Below are positions 1 through 10,800 of a DNA stretch of 64,000 nt, piece after piece. Within the stretch, counting starts at the first letter, position 1. Every line of letters starts with the position of its first letter. The notes under the pieces are model-generated. The model searched no databases. It was not told where the DNA came from and worked only from the letters and a program-made list of their open reading frames with translations. The DNA comes from Lepas anatifera (Eukaryota; Arthropoda; Thecostraca; Lepadidae). Both the position numbers and the translations under genes were made by a program. Where the stretch lies: positions 1,554,001 through 1,618,000 of the forward strand of contig JAOTON010001680.1 in assembly GCA_034440635.1 (NCBI GenBank). The letters run 5' to 3'.

Positions 1-265
1 CGGAACATATTTTAGAGAACTCGATGGGCCCATTATGTGATATGAGTTTCAATCGGATAAGTTCACCCTGTTCGGACTTATGCTATCTTAAACTTTTTTT
101 TAGTTCAGGTTTTTTTACCTGTACTGGTGACCTGACCTTAAAATTTTCACAAAAGTTGTAAGAATGATCAGAGAAAAGGTATGTCAAGTACGGTGGCGCT
201 ACGCGCACCGTTTTTTTCTAAAAAAGAACGAGGGGGCGGGTACCCGCTCCCCGTCAATGCGCTTG
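1..265 (+). repeat. interspersed repeat, GGTCA-rich family, copy 1
   Basis: Closely resembles 32575-32830 and, more weakly, 46750-47060. Shared landmarks are TTATGTGATATG, CCCTGTTCGGACTTATGCT, a CAGGT...GACCTG segment, and a GCGCTACGCGC hairpin followed by a GGGTACCCG-like end. No coding potential; class unknown. Confidence 0.6.
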
Positions 266-900
266 TTAATCCTTTTGCAACATTCTGCAGTTCTCCTCAC
301 TAGCAGTTTGTCTGTACAGCCTTGTGTCATCAGCGAACGCTTTTACCCCGCCCTGAACTAGATCTGGGAGTTCATTGACGAAGATGAGAAACAGCCGCCC
401 CGGTAGCTCGGTTGGTAGAGCGTTGGGCTCCGGCCCGCTGCTCAGATACATGCAGTGGCAGTGCATGTCCAGGCTTGGGATCGGTTCCCCTGAGACGCTC
501 TGGCGCTCAATAGTTTACCCGACGTACAGGTCGGCTGATAACTGAATAGTGCGGGGTGACCTGAGCGGGGCGGCCATCCCTATGCTTTATGGTACGTTAG
601 ACTTTGGCTTCTAAATTAACCCTTCATTGTGGGAGTTGCTCGTTCGGGTGGTGGGGTCGGGGTCTCCGTGACAAGTCCCTTGCTGGCTTTAGTGAGACTC
701 CGACTCCAACAGTCGACCTGGGAACAACTTGGACAAAATTTATTAAAAAAAAAACACAAGAAAAACAGTAGGACCTGAGACAGAGCCCTGTGCCACACCG
801 CTTTTAACTGTTATTTCAGCTTGATGTTCTTATCATATGGTGACGCACCGATACCTATCTGAGAGCATGTCTTCAGTCCAGTTCAATGCTTTACAGTCTC
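266..900 (-). pseudogene. LINE reverse-transcriptase fragment split by a SINE
   Basis: On the minus strand, from about 900 downward, the frames give WTEDMLSDRYRCVTI, then SGVAQGSVSGPTVFL (near 815-765), and after a roughly 350-bp interruption RLFLIFVNELPDLV and KAFADDTRLYR. These are RT fingers/palm motifs of non-LTR retrotransposons (PQGSVLGP block and the catalytic FADD box). Frames shift and stop, so it is dead. It most resembles CR1/Jockey-like RTs; clade not settled. Confidence 0.7.
396..757 (+). mobile_element. tRNA-derived SINE inserted in the LINE fragment
   Basis: The head GCCCCGGTAGCTCGGTTGG and GTAGAGC is an A-box-like tRNA start, with a B-box-like GGATCGGTTCCC near 480. The right end is A-rich (ATTAAAAAAAAAA). 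GAGAAACAG at the left and AGAAAAACAG at the right are a likely imperfect target duplication. Its removal would bring the two RT pieces together. Confidence 0.6.
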
Positions 901-1097
901 CTGAAATTGCTTTTGTTTAGAGTATGGTGTCAAAATTGAGGGAAATGGGAGGAAGAAATTTGTCAGTAAAAAAGGTAATAATAAGACGGTATTTGCGGGA
1001 TCAATAGAACGTCCTTGAAAACAACTGTAAACATTCACACTCTCCTCTGCCAAGTGATGTCAGGGTACAGAAAAACTCAATTTTCATAAGCTAACCC

Positions 1098-1217
1098 GCT
1101 TAAATGTGATAATTTAAAAGAAATGCATTTCTGTCACAAAATGTTAAAAAAACTAATTTTTGTTACTGCTTAAATGTGATAATTTAAAAGAAATGCATTT
1201 CTGTCACAAAATGTTAA
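1098..1217. repeat. 50-bp direct duplication
   Basis: A segment starting GCTTAAATGTGATAATT is present at 1098-1147 and again, identical by eye, at 1168-1217, separated by 20 bp. No function suggested. Confidence 0.8.
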
Positions 1218-1699
1218 ACCACCGGTATGAGGTGCTAGGAAAATAACGTTGGTTTTCAAAATTTCCTTTCTCCATTTAATTATCAGTGTTTGGGATGAAA
1301 ACTTCATACTCTTCGATCAATTCGACAAAAATGGAAGAACAAAGATGGCATATACATTAGAAATCCACCTAACCCCGTTTTCGAGGCATAGGTGGTGTCG
1401 GAGTCCCTCTGGGGTGAGAGTCAAGCTCAAAACCATGGTCACTGAGTGGAAAATTGAACCTGTCTCCCTGAAGGCCTCCCTGAAGATACCAGACCCTTAG
1501 GTCCTAGAACACAGACCGCACATGTGAACTGATTTGGACCAAGGATCGATATGCTGTCACATGTTTAGTGTAGGACTTATGAAGACTGGCTTGTTTGTTG
1601 GCTTCTTCCCCGCTGGTGAGGACGGGGCCTATGCAGTCGGTTCGGCTGTTGAGCCGCTGGTTGTAGCAGCAGTGACACGGCGTCGTGCGCTGCCGCCAG

Positions 1700-1819
1700 T
1701 CGCTGGTGTGGAGTCCTGAGCACGCCGCCCAGATCCTGGTGGTGGAGACCGAGGATGGCCAGCAGCAGTTCCGCGTGGTCACTGAGAACGATGGCGAGGT
1801 GCTTAGCCTGCCCCCGGAG
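1700..1819 (+). CDS. ZNF gene exon 1 (first recognised), acidic segment
   Basis: Reads LVWSPEHAAQILVVETEDG and on to LSLPPE, then a consensus donor (GAG|GTAAGC) at 1820; phase 0 at the end. The 5' edge is uncertain: acceptor-like AGs end at 1699 and at 1732, and the frame is closed by a TGA at 1673. No ATG in this frame is available, so it is an internal exon or the gene starts upstream. Confidence 0.6.
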
Positions 1820-4800
1820 GTAAGCGTGTGTTCGACTGCGTGGCGTGGTTTATTTTGGCATCGGGCCGGGTTCTGGAGATTCTCTGCTTACCAGACAGGC
1901 GGAGTTGAAAGTCACTGGTTTGCGGTGTTTCCGACACGCCAACTGCTCTACGTCGGTGCGGTAGTGTACTACTGTGAGTTTGTAAAGTATTGGGTTTCGG
2001 GGCCTTGTTTGTGATTGAGTCAAGTGCTGTTGTGTAACGCGTCCGCACAGGGGCGTAGCCAGGATTTCGCTCAGGGGGGGGCGGCGCCCCGAAAAGGGCC
2101 CCTGCGACAGCGCCAAAAGGGCCCTGATGGGTAAAAAGGGCCCTGCTTGTTACAGAATAGAGTGCTGAAGGGGGCTTAAGAGGGCCCTGTCTGGTATGAA
2201 ATTTCAAATCTGGCCACAGAGCATAGTGCGGGCGAGCCGCGCTTCGCGCGGCCCGTGTCCTCAGGGGGCTTTTGGGCCCTCGGGGGGGGGCGGCTGTCCC
2301 TGCTGCCCCCCCTGGTTATGCCCCTGCGTCCGCAATAGGATGAAGTATGCCGACGGTTTATGTCGTCTCTCCTGTCTGACGCTGTGTATAGCTGCATCCG
2401 CCCCACGCTGTGTATCGCTGCGTCCGTCTCACCCTGTGAATCGCTTTGTCCGTCTCACTCTGTGTATCGCTGCGTCCGTCTCACGCTGTGTATCGCTGCG
2501 TCCGTCTCACGCTGTGTATCGCTGCGTCCGTCTCACCCTGTGAATCGCTTTGTCCGTCTCACCCTGTGAATCGCTTTGTCCGTCTCACCCTGTGAATCGC
2601 TTTGTCCGTCTCACCCTGTGAATCGCTTTGTCCGTCTCACTCTGTGTGTCGCTTTGTCCGTCTCACTTCGTGTATCGCTGCGTCCGTCTCACTCTGTGTA
2701 TCGCTGCGTCCGTCTCACCCTGTGTATCGCTGCGTCCGTCTCACCCTGTGAATCGCTTTGTCCGTCTCACTCTGTGTGTCGCTTTGTCCGTCTCACTTCG
2801 TGTATCGCTGCGTCCGTCTCACTCTGTGTATCGCTGCGTCCGTCTCACGCTGTGTATCGCTGCGTCCGTCTCACCCTGTGAATCGCTTTGTCCGTCTCAC
2901 TCTGTGTGTCGCTTTGTCCGTCTCACGCTGTGAATCGCTTTGTCCGTCTCACGCTGTGTATCGCTGTGTACATCTGACTCGGTATCCGTTGCTGTTCTCT
3001 CCCTCTGCCTCTGTCAAGGCGTAGCCATTCGAATCTGGGGGGGACCTGCATGTCCCACCGTGTCTGGATGATCTGTCTATTGTGTTGTGCCCGCTCCATC
3101 TTATTGAGGAGTTATTTTGTGGCTCTGGGGGGGGGGGAGGACCTGTACGTCCTTATCAGAGCCACATGCGTATCTTTGTCGCGCCCCTCTTCTGGTTTCG
3201 GGCATATTGAAGAGAATATGGCACCTTGGTCGAATCCTGGAATTTAGTGTAATTAGGCGTACTTTGAGGCGATAATAATGAAACCACTCATGATTTCTCT
3301 GAAAAAATGTACAATAAGCTCAATATTTTGGTTTTTAGAATTCTCCTAGGAAAATAAATAAATATCTGCCTGTGGATGATGTCATGATCTGGCAACCACT
3401 ACCATACTGGAAACGCTTCAAGGGCTTCGATGGGCTGATGCTCATCGTGACGTCAGTATATGTTGTCACACCAACAGCCATGACAACTGTGGCTTGCTGC
3501 TAAGGGTACATGAAGGGTACATTGCAGGTAGGTTTGAGCTTTTTTCCACGGAAATCTCGAGTTCCAAGACAAATGATATATTGAGTACCGGGTTTTCCGA
3601 CTTGCTTTACAACTTGGCTATCTCAGTTAAAATCACGTGATGAAGGTGCCACATTTCCCTTAACCCAGGAAGGCGGTGACGCAGTCATCAGAACCGGGCG
3701 CTTCAGCAAGTCATGGTGAGACTGGTCGGCCTCCTGCCGCATACACGACACCGTCTCACCGCGCGGCGGGAATTCCCACACTTGTATTTCCGTTCGGGGT
3801 TCCGGCCGGTACGTTGGCTGGAAGCCGCAGGCGCGGACCACTGTGCCGCAGGGATTTGATGGGCGTCGCCGGCTGTAGACCGTCTGCCGCAGCGGGCGGG
3901 GGAGGCTGCCGTCCGTCTGCACACGATACCGTCACACCCAACGGGCGCACTCTCGGTCTGCCGCGTTCACTTCCGTTGCGACGTCGTCTTGGCGGAGTAC
4001 CACCCCCGATTGTGGATTGTATTGGCTCGCTCATTCCCGGGGATTTCCCAGTGAAGACATGTCGAGGCGGGATGTCGGGGCCAACGGTCCGACCTGAGTG
4101 CCGGTTCAGACTGTGTACACGATAAGGGTGTCTCGGGGTCGCTCGATCAAAGCGGACATCTGACAGTCTCTTCCTCGACCGCCTCGTACTCAGATGGCAG
4201 TTAGCTGGGTGGCAGTGCTTGCCTTGGCACGGGAGCCAAGCTGACCAACCAGTGCCCTTGTCATAGGTAGCACGGACTAGATCGATCTTTAAATAGATTC
4301 ACCGGTCCGGTGGCGCGCCCCACGTGCACCGCCTCACCTCGCGTCACCGGAGCAGTCCTATGTGCCGCCGGGCAAGAAAAATCGGTATAGTCCCGCCGCA
4401 TCGTACGGCAAAGTACGTGAGAGGGGCGTGCGGACAAAATTGTCTCCCAGGGGTACCGATCAATGGAAAACTTCTGCCGTGTACATAATATGTATATGTG
4501 GTGCAAATGCGCCATCCTAGTCGGGGATGAAACAAAATAAAGAAAAGAAGAGTTCCGTGTGTGCAGGGTCTGTCTGTAGGTCCGACAGTTCCGATTGGGG
4601 GGACACTAGCTTCTTGTGAAGACCGAAGCCCTGCTTTCCGGTGGCCGCGCAGATTCTCCCAGTTTGTTTGGCGGCAATGTGCGAGGTGGTTCTGGCGTCC
4701 GCCCACGCTTGCAGTCCTACCTGATTTCGCCAGGCGGACGGGGCCGTGACCTCGGCCGTCAGCCGTAGCTAGTCCTCTGCAGCGGTAGGATACGCGCTGT

Positions 4801-7800
4801 GGTGACAAGCCGATCTGCCGACGTGGTGCTGCGGGCTGGCACCGGCACCAAACCGGCCTCCACCGTGGCCGAGTGTTTCGGTGTAGGGAAGGGACATCCG
4901 GCGATGGTTCCGGCTGCTGCTCTCATGTCACCCTCCAGTACCTCGATGTGAGAGGGAGGGGTGGCCGGCAACCACGCAGCTGCGGCGTGTTCCAGTGCTC
5001 CTCTGATAAGCCCATTGGCCACCACTGGCAGCTGCGGCTCCTGCCGGTTCGAGTTTTCACCAATGAGCGGTTTTGACGGTTTTGATTAGCGGTCAGACGG
5101 TCTTGTTTTGAGAGCCCCAAAGTGCAGTGTTTGGTCCAGCGTAACTCACAACACTTATATGCGTACTGACGTGTACCACTGCGTCCGTCTGGTGCCATGT
5201 ATCACTGCGTCCGTGTGTCGTTCTGTACCACTGCGCCCGTCTGACGCCATATATCAGTGTATCCGTGTGTCGCCGTGTACCACTGTGTCCGTGATGACGC
5301 CATGTACCATTGCGTCCGTGTGACGCCGTGTATCATTGTGTCCGTTTGACGCTCTGTACCACTGCGCCCATCTGACGTCATGTATCAGTGTGTCCGTCTG
5401 ACGCCGTGTATCAGTGCGTCCTTCTGACGCCGTTTACCACTGTTTTCTTATGACGCCATGTATCACTCCGCGGTGTGGCGCCATGTGTCAGTGTGTCCTT
5501 CTGACGCTCTGTACCACTGCGTCCGTGTGACGCTGTGTACCACTGCGTCCTTCTGACGCTGTGTACCACTGCGTCCGTGTGACGCCGTGTACCACTGCGT
5601 CCGTGTGACGCTGTGTATCACTGCGTCCTTCTGACGCCGTGTACCACTGCGTGGGTGTGATGCCGTGTACCTCTGCGTTCGTGTGACGCCATGTATCACT
5701 GGTGCCCGTCTGACGCTGTGTGTCACAACGTCCGTCTGACATTGTGTCGCCCCGCGGCAGCTGGCCAGTCAGCTGCAGGAGAGCCTGTCGGAGCTGTCTG
5801 GGGAGGAGCTGGCCGGCGTGCAGCAGCTGGTGGTAACCGATGAGGGTGAGCAGCTGGTGGTAACCGACGAGGGTGAGCAGCTGGTGGTAACCGACGAGGG
5901 TGAACAGCTGGTGGTAACCGACGGGGGTGAACAGCCGGCGGTAACCGACGGGGGTGAGCAGCCGGCGGAGGTGGCCGAGGAGCAGTGTCTGCTGGTGCCG
6001 GCCGACTTCTGTGAGGACCAGATCCTGCTGACTGAGGACGGAGGCCAGGCCAGTGTGTATGTGACCGAGGACGAGAGCGGACGTCAGGTGCTGGTGACTG
6101 GAGTGGAGGATGGCGAGGCGGCGCTGGCGGCGCTGGCTGGTCAGCCGGAGGAGGACGTCGCCGAATCGGAGATGGAACATGAGAGCTTTCCAGACAGCGT
6201 CGTGGATGCCGCGGCTCCGCCGGCGCTGGAGGCCGGAGTGGAGGAGCCGGCGGTGAAGACGGACGAGACGGAGCTGGAGAGTCCACCGGACCTGGACCAG
6301 GTGCCGGACCACGCTGCAGACGAGCAGGAAGAGTCGGCGGCGCCGGAGGACGCGCTGGATATCAAGCTGGAGCTGCCGGACGTGGTGGAGGACATGGCCG
6401 ATGAAAGGGAAGCTGACGAGGAGCCGGAGGGCGGCTGGACGGAGGCGTTCGTCACCAGCGCGGCAGGTAAGCGCGCTCAATGGTCACCAGTTTGTACACT
6501 GCGTGAAAAGCTATTTCGATTTTTCCATGCTTTATATGCTACATGCCTCGCTCTTCTTGGGACTGTAGGTGTAGGAGATTTGCGATGTGCAGATTTGCGC
6601 TAACCCTCCTGTTTTCGGAGTTGGATGGGGCCATCAATGGCTCTCCCCGTTGGGGCGAAGTTGGCGCCAGACCCCCCGGTGGGGCGCGGGTTAAGTCTTC
6701 TTAAAATGCAACTTCTTGGAGTTAGGTCTCATCGGTCAGGTAAAAGGGTGTTTGTGTTGGCCAGGTGTATTCTCTGCGGTGTTGTGGCTGCCAGTCTGCC
6801 TTGTATTTGTCGGCCAGGTGTAATCTCTGCCTTGTATTTGTGTTGGCTAGGTGTAATCTCCACGGTGTTCGTGTCGGTCAGGTGTAATCTGCGGTGTTGG
6901 TGTCAGTCAGGTGTAATCTGTGGAGCTTGTGTCGGCCAGGTGTAATATTTGCCGTGTTTGTGTCGGCCAGGTGTAATATCTGCCGTGTTTGTGTCGGACA
7001 GGTGTAATCAATCTGCCTTGTTTGTGTCGGACAGGTGTAATCAATCTGCCTTGTTTGTGTCGGACAGGTGTAATCAATCTGTCTTGTTTGTGTCGGCCAG
7101 GTGAAATATCTACCTTGTTCGTGTCGGCCAGGTGTAATATCTGCCGTGGTCGTGTCGGCCAAGTCTATTCTATGCCGTGTTTGTGTCGGCCAGGTGTTAC
7201 CTCTGCTGTGTTTATGTCGGCCAGGTGTAACCTCTGCCGTGTTTGTGTCGGACAGGTGTAATCTGTGCCTTGTTTGTGTCGGCCTGGTGTAATATCTGCT
7301 GTGTGTGTGTGTGTGTCGGCCAGGTGTAATATCTGCCGTGTTCGTCTCGGCCAGGTCTATTCTCTGCCGTGTTTGTGTGGGCCAGGTGTAACCTCTGCCG
7401 TGTTTGTGTCGGCCAGGTGTAACCTCTGCCGTGTTTGTGTCGGCCAGGTGTGCAGCTGAAGGTGCGACTGCCGGCATTCCCATCGGGTGAACCATCCAAT
7501 GTAGTCTCAGAATCGGCTGAGCCCGCCGACGCCGGCGCGGTGCAGACGGAGATGGCTGCTGAACGGCCCCGCAGGCGACCCCGTTCACCGCTGCCGGAGG
7601 TCTGGCAACGCGAGTCGGCGCGCTCCTCCCATCGCACAGCGTCTCGCGGCATCGCACGGGCCGTCGCCGCCCTGAAGCGCTCCAGCAGCGACGAGGAGTT
7701 CCTGCCGAGCTCCAGCGAGGACGACGAGGAGGAGGAGCGGCGCCGACCGCGCCCGCCTCCGCCTCCCCTGCCGCCGGTACTGCTGCCCGACGGGACTGTG

Positions 7801-10800
7801 AAGAAGAGAGGGCGCGGCCGACCGCGCAGAAACCCGGCCCTCACCTGCCAGGTGTGCGGGCGCGCGCTGCCGACTGGAGGCGCTGCTGCTGCAGCACGTG
7901 GAGCAGCACTGCGACACCCTGCGGCCCAAAGAGGACCCGGACAGTGCTGGTAATGTAGCACTAGCTGCTGTCGACGAGGGGCACGGCGCGGCAGAGCTTA
8001 ATGTCCACATATTTGCTACCAATTCCAAGCTGGTTTATGACTGTCTGAAGTGTGACCTACTCTTCAACACCGAGGACGAGCTTAACATGCATGCCAAGGT
8101 GCATGTGCGGCAGCAGATAGTGCTGGCGGCTCGGGAGGAGGTGGCTGCGCAGAAGAGCCTGGGGGTCGGTGCCGGAGGTGACAGACTGCAAAGTGATGGC
8201 GGAGGAGAGACTGTGGCCGGTGGTGTGCCGACCGGAGGGGAAGAGGTCCAATACGAAATGAAAAACCTGAAACCATGCAAGCTGTGTCCGAGGATTTTCA
8301 CAACTCTGGGCGCCCTTCAGAACCACATCTGTCGCACTCACCGAGACAGTCCGGAGGCGGCTGGTCTCCAAATCAGCGAATACAAACGCAACAAAATCGA
8401 ACAGGAATGCGAGGAGTGTCACGTGACGTACACCTCGGACAAGATTTACCGCCGGCACCTGGAGCTGCACGATAACCAGCGGCAGGGCCGACTGCCGTTT
8501 CCCTGTCGGACGTGCAGCCGCAGCTTCATCACGTCGCAGCAGCTGAAGCACCACCAGTCGCGCGAGCACCCGGACCTGCGCGAGCAGGCGAGCACGGAGG
8601 GACGGCGGCGGATCGGCCGGCCGCACGGCTCCAGCAACTCGGACCGACAACAGGTGTACGACCTGATCCAGCGCACCGACGACGGCAGATTCGCCTGCTC
8701 GCTCTGCGGCAGTGAGGGTCGCACCAAGAACTCAATGTTCTACCACGTCAGCATCAAACACAATGGTGAGAATCGTCCGAGACTCGTGTTCCCTCGCCTC
8801 GTTTGCTAGTCAAATCATTCGCACAAATCCGTGGACAATGAACACAGTGTTGTCATGAAACAAAATTCAGACTCAAAAGTTATCGCTCTTCATTTCTCAT
8901 GCATTGCAATAGGTCATGGATAGATCCAGCGTAAGTATCTCTGGGAGTTTTGCAATTTGAAGGTAGGTGTAACCTTTCATATTTGTATTATAATCCTAGG
9001 CCGGACTGGCACCAGAAGGCTGAGTGGTGCATTTCAAACGCTTGGTAAATGTCCCGCTGTGTTCCCGTCCTAGTGTTGAGGTGGGTCTATCGAGTGCTGG
9101 ATATGCTGGTCCCTTCCGAGTGTTGAGATGGATCTGGAAGTGCAGAATCTGATGGTTCCGTCCGTGTTGAGGTGGGCGTGCTGAGTGCAGGATCTGATGG
9201 TTCCGTCCGAGTGCTGAGGTTGGTCTGCCTAGTGCTGGATGTGATGGTCCCGTCCCAGTGTTGAGGTGGGTCTGTTGAGTGTCAGGATCTGGTGTTCCCT
9301 TCCCGCTCTGACGCTGCGTCTCGCCGTTGCTCTCAGCGCTGCGGGGCCACGAGTGTAACGTCTGCCAGAAGAAGTACTTTAACGAGTCTGCGCTGCGGGC
9401 GCACCAGCGGCTGCACACGGGCGAGCGGCCCTTCTCCTGCGACACCTGCCAGCGCCGCTTCCGACAGCTGGCCGAGCTTACCGGCCACATCAGCGCCGTC
9501 CACCAAAAGGAACGGTGAGAGCCCGTGCACACCGGCCACGTCAGCGCCGTCCACCAAAAGGAACGGTGAGAGCCCGTGTACACCGGCCACCTCAGCGCCG
9601 TCCACCAAAAGGAACGGTGAGAGCCCGTGCACACCGGCCACGTCAGCGCCGTCCACCAGAAGGAACGGTGAGAGCCCGTGTACACCGTCCACCAAAAGGA
9701 ACGGTGAGAGCCCGTGTACGCCGTCCACCAAAAGGAACGGTGAGAGCCCGTTTACGCCGTCCACCAAAGGAACGGTCAGAGCCGTTTACGCCGTCCACCA
9801 AAAGGAACGGTGAGAGCGTGTGTGCACAGTCCAGAAAAAGGAACGGTGAGAGCCGGTGTACGCCGTCCACCAAAAGGAACGGTGAGAGCGTGTGTGCACC
9901 GTCCTCGAAAAGTCAGTTAGTGCCGATTTCGTGACTATCTGCTCAGTTAACGACTGCTTCGTGACTATTTGTTAAGTTAGTGACGGCTTCGTGACTATCC
10001 GCTCAGTTAGTGACGACTTTTTTTCGTGACTATCCGCTCAGTTAGTGACGGCCTGTGACTCTGTGTTAGTTCAGTTAGTGACGGTCTGTGACTCTGTTCA
10101 GTTAGTGACGGCCTGTGACTGTTCAGTTAGTGACGGCCCGTGACTCTGCGCTGGCCGACAGTCCGCACCAGTGCAAGTTCTGCGGCAAGTGCTTCTCCCG
10201 CAAGTACTCGATGGTGGTTCACATGCGCTGTCACACCAACGAGCGCAACTACAAGTGCCACATCTGCAGCAAGGGCTTCCGCGCCTCCACCTACCTCAAC
10301 GGACACATGAAGATTCACACAGGTTCGTGCTTGCGCGGTTGGGACGGTTGGATGGGGCGTTTGGATCTGGGCGTGGAGAGTGTGTAGGCCGAGTTCAATT
10401 TAGAAGTGTTCTGATTGTGTACTGTTACAGTAGGTCCTGACTTGGGCTGTTGATGGGCAGCAGTGTGGGGTGCTATATAATCAAGTCCCTGAAAACGCCC
10501 TAAAACCCCAACACGCACGCGGGCCCTCGCCCCCACCCATCCACACACACGTGTATAAGAACGAACGTTTGCGATTGTATCGGTGGGTTGGAGTCCTTTG
10601 ATGGTTTTGGTGTTTTGGTTTGGTATTGTTTTGGTGTACGCCCGTTGAATCCCCTGATGACGTTTGCCGCAGGCGAGAGGGTACACAAGTGTCCCATCTG
10701 CCATAAGGGCTTTCGCATGCGCTCCGACATGAAGCGGCACATTTTCACGCACTCGCGGGACCGGCCGCGCGACCGCTCGCTGCGCGTGCTGACCATGAAC

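Noticed and set aside
2360..3024. Open frames with repeated CVRLTLCIAASV
   Set aside because: Frames through the 26-bp minisatellite, which lies in an intron by splice evidence.
3676..4125. 149-codon frame in ZNF intron 1
   Set aside because: GC-rich, open in several frames, no domain; opposite frames equally long.
5488..6480. 330-codon open frame on the minus strand
   Set aside because: Antisense shadow of GC-rich, repeat-containing ZNF exon 2; no domain and the array part is the 26-bp minisatellite.
6878..7961. Long minus-strand frames with repeated CPTQTRQ / GRHKHGR
   Set aside because: Produced by the 31-bp intron array and by the antisense of exon 3.
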